From contig NC_020172.2 in NCBI RefSeq assembly GCF_000224145.3, positions 4,493,961-4,557,960 on the forward strand: 64,000 nt of DNA, given 5' to 3'. The notes under the pieces are model-generated. The model saw only the letters and a list, made by a program, of their open reading frames with translations. It was not told where the DNA came from and ran no database searches. Origin of the DNA: Ciona intestinalis (taxonomy: Eukaryota; Chordata; Ascidiacea; Phlebobranchia; Cionidae). Every line of letters starts with the position of its first letter. Within the stretch, counting starts at the first letter, position 1. Positions 55,473 to 64,000 of this stretch are shown here, piece after piece. The position numbers and the translations under genes are program-made.

Positions 55473-58334
55473 TTACTTCTGACATGAATCAATGTGTTTC
55501 TTTAAAGTTGGAATATTTTTCTGTGGTTTCTTACAACGATGACATCTGTTGAAAACAAGGTTAGAAAATTTTACACCGGCAGCTTGAAAAAATTTTTTAA
55601 TCCTGTGGCCACTAATGGCTTGTCTAAACTGTCAGCAAAACATAAAAAATAACAATCATCCACAAAGTTACATACGTGGTAACTTGTTAGCGGGCTTGAG
55701 GCGTATGAAACAAAACACCTGTGTTATAACCACTGTCATTTTGGGATTATACTTTCATACATTCATTCATTCATCCATAAATTTACTCATACATTTATTC
55801 ACCACAAAAAATATCAATACAGAGTTTAAAACTTATAAGATATAAGTTAAAAAATAAGAAAAAGTTAACATTAAATTCTACTTGAGCGGTTCATTAAGCA
55901 AACTGGTCATGGTTCGTCGATCTTTCACTTTTCCTCCCGTTTCTAATTCGTTTATTATATCTGGGGTGGAAAGAAAATATTTATATATATCATAGCATTA
56001 TTCTTAAGCTGACACAAGGTTTTTTAAGATAACAGTTTTTAAGTAGGTTTAAGGATGAGGTGTGTGAAACAGAACAAGCTGGCACAAGGTGTTAAACCCA
56101 AGGTATAACCACTGTTGTTTTCCTGCCATGCCAGAAGAAAACAGACACAATTATTCATTATACCAACTTACCCGTTGCGTCAACAAAATAATCCGTGGTG
56201 AATGAATTCCAATGTTTCTTTGTTTTAAAACTGGATGATTGAAAATCTTGACTGATAACATGCATGTGCATTTGACTGTAAAAGTATATGAGACCTACAG
56301 TTAGAAGTGTGCCAAATGGAAATTGAAAACTTCTACAGATGGGAATCCTATTCCAATCTTGAAACTTACCTCATGCTAGCTACAGCATGGTAACCAAACC
56401 TGAATTCCACATCTGGTTGTTTATCCATAACCTCAGTTGCTAGTTCTTGACCAACCTTAGTTTAAAGTACTTGTATTTTAATACAGGGTTAGAACAACTT
56501 TGGATATAAAGTAATATAATACAACTTGTTATTTTTAATTAGCAAATTTAGTTAGGAAAATCACCCACAAAGTAACATATACTTGGTAACTCGTAATTAT
56601 AATGTTAAATAGGCAAATTTAGATTTTCCAGTAATAAAACATTATAACTAGTTTTGCATATTATTTTACTTTAATTGGAAAATCACCTTCAAAATGTGTT
56701 TAAGTAATTCAATGTTATCTGTTGATAAATTCTTTGTACTGGATATGCTGTCTTTGGGTAGAATTAACCAATGATATTTTGCCTGGGAAAACACAGACAC
56801 AAGGTTAAAACATTTTTACAATCAAAAAATATGAACTCACTATAAGTTAAATGGCAGTGGTAGCCGCACATGCCTATAAACCCAGAGGTAATGGGTTCAA
56901 GGTCGTTCCTGCTACCATTGCGGGCGCATGTGTCATTGTGCAAGAAACTTAACAGCCTTTGCTCCAACCCAGTGGTCACTAATGGGTTTCAAAATAATCA
57001 CTTATAAAGTTACAGGCGTAGTAACTTGTAAGCTGGGACGAGGTGTATGAAACAGAACACCTGTGACCTGTGTTGCACCACCCGTTGTTTTTTGGCCACT
57101 CGAGAATAAAGCAAGTTTAATGTCTTACTTTTGGATATTTATCTTTAATAACCACAATCTGTTCATCTTCCTGTACCACAAGTTCTGGGTCTTCCATTGC
57201 AGCTTTTAATCCTTGTGACCAGTGTTTATGTGTTGGAGCTCTTTTATTTGACTCGGCCTTTTTCTCACATCGTGAACTCATAGGACTTGGTGAATCAAAC
57301 GCATACACAGATTCACTGCTGAATTTTTCCTGAGGTTTAATTTTAGAGTTCAAAACTTTAGACTTGTTTTCGGAAACTTTTAATTTCTTTCGTTCAGGTT
57401 GTTTTATGAACAAGTCAGATTTTGTAAGACCTGTACTTTTGGTTGGGAGTTTAGGGACCACAGCTTTTTCAGTTTTTGTATCATTTTGGCAACCTATATA
57501 AGATAAATATTTTTATTTTTAATAACAGGTATAAAATTGGAACACTCAAAAATATATACACCAGATTCATAGAATTTGTTTCGAGCACAAATTACCAATA
57601 ATCTTAACAAACCAAGCATCACCTGTAAAATAAACCCTGTGTGGAAATTTCCCATTAACAACATGAAGGTCTTGCCCTTCTTCCAAACGCGAGGATTTAT
57701 TTTTTTCAATGTCAATTCCATTTATTTGTGATGTATTTGCACCAAGTCTCTTCACTAAAACATATCTGAAAAATGGGAGATTACAAAAAAATATATAACA
57801 TGCAAAGAAACACTATCTCTCAATTTAGGTGATTTACTAACCCCCTAACCACCAAACTCTAATACTTTCCACCAGCCTATTCTGCTATGTACTTAGTGCC
57901 TCAGTATCGACTGACCAGTTAACAAATCTTGCACGTACAGTAATTTATGATATTTATAATATTATTATAGCCTACCTAATAAAACTAATTAATATGATTC
58001 CTCACTAGCACTGAGTTCTCAATTTGAACTACCAGTATGACAATATAGATTGCTCAGTTAAAAAATCTTGCACATACAGTTATTTTTTATATTTATGTAA
58101 TTATAATAGCCTACCTAATGAAATGTAATTAAATTACCTTTTGTAGCAGTTTGACGTCAACTCCAATTGACTTCTTGAGCAAAGTTTATCAGTAATACCA
58201 AGCTCTGGTGTCCTCCCTATAATAACAGGCACGTTGTGTGGAAGAGGTAGTTTTGGATGACTGGATTTGCAGCATTCCAAATAACATTTAACCGTGTCGT
58301 CAGCCATTTTTAACAAGCGATAGAATATCCTCAT
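55473..58334 (-). CDS. APTX: Aprataxin, DNA 5'-adenylate hydrolase
   Basis: Eight exons: 58138-58334, 57623-57765, 57129-57493, 56687-56782, 56370-56455, 56172-56275, 55882-55960, 55473-55545. Product is 380 aa from ATG 58334, or 371 aa from ATG 58307 (MADDTVKC), which looks more like the family start. It removes AMP from abortive ligation ends in single-strand-break repair. FHA domain: [20 protein letters not shown] and SQLELTS, for binding phosphorylated XRCC1/XRCC4. Lys/Ser-rich linker. HIT domain: [37 protein letters not shown], then [11 protein letters not shown]-terminal zinc finger: KCHRCKKPQ...[10 protein letters not shown] in the short last exon, reached by a weak donor (AA/GTAGAA). 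Oddities: the first His of the HxHxH triad is Gln (SQMHMHV), and the finger ends in Cys. It is divergent to TRAPPC12. Confidence 0.96.
55600..55780 (+). mobile_element. SINE fragment (middle and tail)
   Basis: Starts GTGGCCACTAATGGCTTGTC and runs through TTACATACGTGGTAACTTGT and GTATGAAACAAAACACCTGT to a CATTCATTCATTC end, between APTX exons 7 and 8. Confidence 0.7.
56851..57115 (+). mobile_element. tRNA-derived SINE, full length, in APTX intron
   Basis: Most complete copy: A box TGGCAGTGGTAGCC, B box GGTTCAAGGTC, middle CCAACCCAGTGGTCACTAAT, tail CGAGGTGTATGAAACAGAAC, ending AATAAAGCAAG. Confidence 0.8.
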
Positions 58335-58647
58335 GCGCTGTTAAATGGAGTCCCGAATAATGCATTAAATTAAGCTGTTGAAAAGGTAAGTGTACAAGAT
58401 TTACCTGATGTGTGCTAAAACTAATAGAAACGTACGATAAAAATAAAAAAAAACGTTTTAAGATAATAAAAAAAAATTCTTTATATGAAATTTAAAAATT
58501 TCGAGCTGGGTACTTTCCCTGTGACATAAACATCAAATGTTACTTTCATAGAAATCCTACATTGAATATTTACTGTTGATGTATACGAGTTTGCGTCGTG
58601 AATAGTGTGAAAGTTTACATTTACGCCGATTTATTTACAATAACACC
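58335..58647. promoter_or_regulatory. Shared divergent promoter region APTX / TRAPPC12
   Basis: The two start codons face away across 313 bp (340 bp if APTX starts at 58307). No TATA box is placed convincingly. A bidirectional promoter is inference from arrangement. Confidence 0.6.
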
Positions 58648-61600
58648 ATGGCAGAACAAACAGACATTCCCGTATGCACGCTGTTTCAAGAAACTGCAGC
58701 CGATTTAAATGTAAATGCTGGAGATTTCTTGCAGGATTGCAAACCGATTGACGATTCTACAGAAAAGTCCAAAATTTCAAAAGAAGAGAAACAAAGTCCA
58801 GGTGTTTGTAATTTATTTCAAGATGATGCGTCAGACGTAGATCTATTCTCAAGTTTGGCGATCACAGATCAAAGTTTTGTGGCAGAACCTTCTGCAAGAA
58901 GTGATGCAACAGAGGCTAGTGTTGAAAATATGGATCAAAATGAGAAGAACTCTGGTATAGAGGATAAACATACAGTTATGGATGCAAATAATTGTGAAGA
59001 AAGTCCAGAGCAAAATGATACCATGGCTTCAATATTGATTAACGACTCATTTGAAAATATTTCTAATATTTCGTTTGACCAATCTCATACAGAACCAGAG
59101 GTAGAAACTAACTTGATCACAACAACAGACCAAATTTCTCAAAGTTCCCTTGAAAATGATGTGAAAACTGAAGCCAGCAACACCGCCGTGGTAGGACAAG
59201 ATCAAAATAACTTAATAACAACAACGGACCAAATTCAACCAACTTTCCTCGAAAATGATGAGAAAACCGAAGCCAGCAACACCGCTGTTATGAAACAAGA
59301 CGAAAACAAAAATATGGATTTTGAAAACAAAGAAAAACCAGAAGTATCAACTGTACAAGCTGTTAGTACCAATGAAAAACCAGCAGAACCTGCCAGGATT
59401 GAATCTACAGAACAAACAACTTCTGATGTAAACACCACACTCGCAAGTGCTTTGTTTTCAAACTTAGATTACTCAAGTCCATTTGATCGCATCAGAAAAC
59501 CATCGGGTAAAAATGCAACAGTGTTATTGAAATTAAATGTTACTTACTTTTATTACATGGTGTTATAAAAAGGTTTTCTGTTTCATACACCTCGTGCCAG
59601 TTTTTTAACTAGTTTCCCCTTTTTTTGAAAAATATGTCTTGATATAACCGTATGTCATTGTGCAAAACATCTGGTTTCACACATCTTGTAAAGAAATGCT
59701 TTAAACACAGTTGTCGCCCTTCCCTCCCTTTTTTTTATAAATTCTGGAATACACACTTGCTAAAAATATCCCCCCTGCAGAAGATGCATTCACAAGTGCG
59801 TTGACCAACAGTGAAGCGGATCGTAGACGAGATGCATGGATTCCATCGGACTCCACATCAGCGGTCCTCTCTGCCATCTTTACATCACAGAAGCGGATCA
59901 AACTGGAACCAACTCACTTGACAAGACCGGGACTCGCAACCAGTGAATCTTTAGGTAAAACTTGTTTTTAATATTGTAGTATAAAAAGGGGGCACAATAT
60001 GTTTTCAGGCTGAATAAAGTTGTGCATTTCTAAGTTACTTACGCATACTGTAGGTCAATTTAAAAACAATTAAATCTTTGGGTAAAAATGTGTTTTAGGT
60101 TTATAGCATAGTAGAATGGGGTAAGATGGAGACTTTCATTCTTTTTTTTCTTAACCCATTTACTGACAAATGTCCTTTACTTGACCAGGTGATCCAATCA
60201 AAGCAGTTTTAGCTCGGCATGGAGCAACAGACATCGCAAACCAGAGGCAACGTAACACAGCAGATTCTGTGTCACAAGATAAAGGAGGGTTAATGGAGTT
60301 GGTGGTAATTATTTGACTGTTTTCCTTCATAATTTTAATAGTTTATTGCAAATGCTGGATCAGGCTCCTGTTGCTATTATTGTGGGTCCCTAATCATTTA
60401 TCAGCCATTGGTAAATTAAAATGGTCACCAATGGGTTGTCCAAATGTCCACGATACAGAAACAATAACAACAACACAACATATTACACTATAGAACACCT
60501 GTGTTATCAGTTTATCACGACTGTTGCTGCCCTCCACGCTGGTATAAATAAATGTCATTTATTCAAAAAATGCAAGTGAGATGTGATAGTGATTAAAACA
60601 CAATACAAAATACTGGTGCAGTGTGTTGTCACAGCAAGTGGTGTACTTATCAATTTACATAATCTTTAACGGCTCATCTGGTATGAAAAACATAGTGTAT
60701 TTCTAATGTTTCCTCTGCCATTCGACAAGACTTTCTTCAAATCCATTTATATTAAACCTGGTAGCAGAAGTAACAGAATATTTATTAATTTACAATGAAC
60801 TTATCAGCTATACATGATAAAATCCGCCAAAAATAATCACCCACAAAGTTACATACATGGTAACTCGTAAGCTGGCACGAGGTGTATGAAACAGAACACC
60901 TATGTTATAACTTATAACGACTGTCGGGTCACGGGAGAATACCTTACTTTTATTCATTTATTCTACTTTTCCTGGATATCCTTTCATTCAGACAAGTGGT
61001 GATCTACGAGCAGCTGTTGATTTGTGTGGAAAGATTCTCACGGATCTTGGCCAAGGATTTGGACATGCAACCCAACCAAGTGAAAATTCACCAGTTTCTT
61101 TACAGGTAGATATGTTACTGTCTTGATCTGTCAATTTTTCGCCATTGGTGACCAAAATTTCGTCATTTTTTCCATATCTTCATTAAGAATTTAATAATGC
61201 AAGATATATCATTACTATGACCACCTATAAAGGATTTTAAATTGTTCGTTTGCAAAATAATAAATTCCGAAATATCCATAAAACATAGTTGTTGAATATA
61301 CCCCTATATAATATACATATTATTTATTCATCATATAAAAATATCTACCAACCGATGCATCTTTTGTTTTTTACAGTGGTGGCATGCAAGGCTTAGCTTA
61401 TTAATAAGATTAAAGTTATACGAGTTGGCTGAAACTGAAATCAACCAGTTCGGAGATTTTGACAAAGCTGATCTTTATTTTGGTTTCTACCCTGATTTAT
61501 ATCCAGGTCAGTAATATTGTGAAGTGGTTAGTAAGTATATCTGTTTTATTCTAGTGGGGGGTTGTATATATATGTCTTTATATTGAATAAACGAATGTAA

Positions 61601-63497
61601 CTTATTTATCATCACACTGTGAAAACAACAGTCGTTATAACATGGGTGTTTTGTCTTGTGCCATCTTAGTAGTTGCCATGTGTTCAACTTTGTGGGTGAA
61701 TTCCTTGAATGTTCTTCGTTTACTACCAAATGGGACAGAAAAATAGAATAAAAAGGTGTCCCATCTTCCCCCACCCTACTATATATCTTACCAGTGTTTT
61801 CTCTTTAAGTTTTCATGTTTAAAACAATCAAATTTTCCAGGTAGAAGAGGTAGTATGGTTCCCTTCTCCATGCGTGTACTGCATGCACAGTTTCCTCTGC
61901 ATAATAATAAACCAGATGAAGCACTCGGACGATTGTATGCATTACAAGATACTTGTGAAAAGGTAAGTGTTTTAATAAATTATAACTATAAGGTATTACG
62001 GACTGAAACTTAAACGAATGAGAGTTAAAAAGAAATTCTATATTTAAGCTGGTATATAGAAAAAAATAAACAAAAAGTACCAAAATACTCCATTTTTCTT
62101 CTTTTATTACAAAATTTTAAAACAAATACAATCTGTAGAATTATTGACACGTAACTAAAATACCTGCTGTGTTATGGGGTAATGGTTTAAAACAAAACTC
62201 TCTTCTTAAATTTCCTTTTTCTTTTTTCTCTCACATTGCCAGATCCTGCATCACCTTAACTGTGGAAAGAAAGAAGATGGACTAGTTGGTGAATTGAAAT
62301 GTGAAGATAAAGAAGCTTCTATTAGGTTGTGGAAGGAAAGAAGCAAGAGTCTGTTCTACTGCATAGGTATTGTGTATTGTTTGTGTATTTGTATTCTATA
62401 TATTATATATGGGTGAGGTCCTGGAATTAAAATTTGAGCAAGATTCGGCCATTACCCGAACACCAAAAATTGGTTTAAATTAGTCTTTAGGACAGCCCAA
62501 AATTTAAATGCTTTTATAGAATTGACGTGCCCATCTATCATTTAAAACATGTTTTAACGCAAGTTTTACCGTTTATATTTACTTGTATTCACATATTTAC
62601 ACCCCCACAGGCAATGCATTATTACAAAACAGAGAGTATGAAGCAGCTATTAAAACTTATGATCACATCCTTACTACAAATGGAGGGTGGGTGTTTTACC
62701 ATTAACCTAAATGTAATGAAACAAAAAAAGACAGTTTGTTGTAATAAGAATATTAATTTATTTTATGAAAATTTCCTTTTAACCCAGTGGTCCTTTATTG
62801 GTAATCTAAATTATCAGCCATACCATTAAAAAAAGATTATTGCTACTAAAATATACCCCCTTAATAACCAATCACAAAGTTACGCTTGTGGTAACTTGAA
62901 GGATACACGAGGTGTATGAAACTTAAAATCTGCATTAAAACGACTGTTATTTCCGCCACACGAAAAATAAACAAGTTACATTCATTTAATATAACATACC
63001 TTCAATTTTCCAGTGATGCCGTTTACCTTCAAAGTGGTATAGGCCGTGCCTTGCTTCAACTTGGTAGCATCAAATCTGCGCAACACAGGTTCACAAAAGC
63101 AGAACAAGCAGCGAATGATGATCCAAAGTATAAACCCCAACTCCTAATGAACAGGTAAATCGTTATTCTGTTACTTTTGCTACCAGGAATAATGTAAACA
63201 AACTTTCAACGGCTGATCTGGTATGAAAATAACTTGTGTATTTTTAACGTTTTGGCTGCCATTCAGCAAGATTTCATTATGAAATGAAACATATCAAAAA
63301 TACACTATGTTTTACCAGATGAGCCGATATTGAAAAAGTGTGCAAATTTGTTATAGGTAATAAAACATGTTGTGTTTTATACTTTTATACTTATTTTTTT
63401 TCTTCGAAGAGCTTTTCTGTACCTTGGTGCAAGCAATTGGAAAGAAGCTCTCGTTCAATTTAATGAAGTGCTAAAATTGGACCCTCAAAATCTTGAG
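58648..63497 (+). CDS. TRAPPC12: TRAPP complex subunit 12 (TTC15), 3' end beyond window
   Basis: Ten exons: 58648-59506, 59781-59954, 60189-60304, 60992-61105, 61377-61506, 61841-61962, 62243-62366, 62611-62686, 63014-63154, 63410-63497; 648 aa so far, open at the end (phase 0). Residues 1-286 are acidic and disordered, with two imperfect repeats (TTDQI... ENDxKTEASNTAV). Then the conserved core: SEADRRRDAWIPS, THLTRPGL, SGDLRAAVDLCGKILTDLG, the WW..RL..LLIRLKLYELAE helix, FDKADLYFGFYPDLYPGRRG with SMVPFSMRVLHA, then TPR helices (QNREYEAAIKTYDHIL, LQSGIGRALLQLGSIKSA, AFLYLGASNWKEALVQFNEV, LDPQNLE). It is a subunit of TRAPPIII/II acting in ER-to-Golgi tethering and also in kinetochore stability. 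The remaining TPRs should follow within a few kb to the right. Confidence 0.96.
60360..60560 (+). mobile_element. SINE copy, diverged
   Basis: CTCCTGTTGCTATTATTGTG and AATGGTCACCAATGGGTTGT precede AACACCTGTGTTATCAG in a TRAPPC12 intron. Confidence 0.6.
60668..60960 (+). repeat. MITE-2 half element followed by SINE tail
   Basis: GGCTCATCTGGTATGAAAAA with AGTGTATTTCTAATG at 60669-60705 matches one arm of the inverted repeat at 63199-63335. The CCTGGTAGCAGAAGTAACAG block at 60759 also occurs at 6000. A SINE tail (GGTAACTCGTAAGCTGGCAC) follows at about 60858. Confidence 0.65.
61690..61785 (+). mobile_element. MITE family A, 3' half
   Basis: Begins at the GAATGTTCTTCGTTTACTAC block and ends with the CTTCCCCCACCCTACTATAT terminus. 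Confidence 0.75.
63199..63335. repeat. Second MITE type: ~137-bp inverted repeat
   Basis: The left arm CGGCTGATCTGGTATGAAAA... and the right arm ending ACCAGATGAGCCG are complementary, with inner AATACACTATG-type pairing. It is non-coding, in the last visible TRAPPC12 intron. Confidence 0.7.
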
Positions 63498-63536
63498 GTA
63501 ATTGCTTTAAACATATTTGACTGTTGTATGGAATGA

Positions 63537-64000
63537 CGCATCACGGGAAGACCCAGGATTTGGGGTAAAAATGTTGGTTAAAAAAGCAAATTTATATCAT
63601 TCTGGCCAAACACATCGGTGGCCTGGGATTTAGTCCAGAGTATATAATGTTCGTTAGAAATTTGTATCATTCTGGCAAAAAATACTAAAATTTTATCCTA
63701 AATGAAAAAAAACTCGTTTAAATTTATGTTTACAACTAAAACCGTTTTTACATTTAATTGAAAAAAAGTGAAAAACATATTTACATTTAATTAAAAGAAA
63801 GTGGTCCCTTCACCTAACATAATAAAAGTAAAAAGGAAGTAGAGTAAAAAATGTTGATTGGAAATTTGTATCAATATGGCAAAAACTTTACAGTGAAGCG
63901 CTATAACAAAACACCAGGGGATCTGGGCTTTAGGGCAGAGTAAAAAATGTTGGTTAGAATTTTGTATTATTCTGGCAAAACAGACTAGTGAACCTGGGAT
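63537..64000. repeat. Degenerate tandem repeat, TRAPPC12 intron or 3' region
   Basis: About four loosely tandem copies of a unit containing ATGTTGGTTAGAAATTTGTA, then TCATTCTGGCAAAA and CCTGGGATTTAGGGCAGAGT. Single units of the same type occur near 7466, 35050, 38820 and 62410. Confidence 0.65.

Noticed and set aside
1..64000. CRISPR arrays, bacterial operons or rRNA/tRNA genes
   Set aside because: The regularly recurring sequences are inverted-repeat MITEs and SINEs of eukaryotic type; tRNA-like boxes occur only inside degenerate SINE heads.

Overview
This is a eukaryotic window. The genes are split by many short GT-AG introns in AT-rich DNA, there are several genes in 64 kb, and families of short inverted-repeat elements and a tRNA-derived SINE are scattered throughout. 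Gene content and repeat style fit a tunicate, most likely Ciona; this identification is inference. Two runs of N (14301-14350 and 54203-55202) mark assembly gaps.

Layout. (1) 1-9.5 kb: mostly non-coding and repeats, plus the 5' three exons of a BTB-domain gene on the minus strand (7760 to 6541) whose downstream exons I could not find. (2) 10.6-13.9 kb, plus strand: a small orphan gene for a secreted, arginine-rich repeat protein. It is built from tandemly duplicated phase-2/phase-2 exons, two of which carry splice-site lesions. (3) 17.0-17.7 kb, minus: an intronless tropomyosin-like coiled-coil gene. (4) 18.9-50.9 kb, minus: one very large gene. I joined 60 coding exons in continuous frame (9318 nt, 3105 aa). 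They encode two doublecortin (DCX) domains, a beta-trefoil-like block between PLAT 2 and PLAT 3, a long low-complexity linker, and about 16 PLAT/LH2 domains. It combines the hallmark domains of RP1 (tandem DCX) and LOXHD1 (PLAT array), so an axonemal or sensory-cilium/stereocilium membrane-cytoskeleton scaffold is the natural inference. (5) 19.8-21.3 kb, minus: a single-exon type I membrane protein (signal peptide, MAM-like, H-type-lectin-like, LDL-receptor class A, TM, short tail) nested in the same orientation inside an intron of the giant gene. (6) 55.5-58.3 kb, minus: complete aprataxin (FHA, HIT, zinc finger) in eight exons. (7) 58.6 kb to the right edge, plus: the first ten exons of TRAPPC12, divergently arranged with aprataxin across about 0.3 kb.

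Repeats dominate the rest: more than 20 copies of a roughly 195-bp MITE with about 30-bp terminal inverted repeats (at least two subfamilies), a tRNA-like SINE with visible A and B boxes, a 1.02-kb element with an 8-bp target-site duplication, a 43-bp minisatellite and several unnamed dispersed repeats.

Exon boundaries were derived by hand from splice consensus plus reading-frame continuity. No database search or transcript evidence was available.
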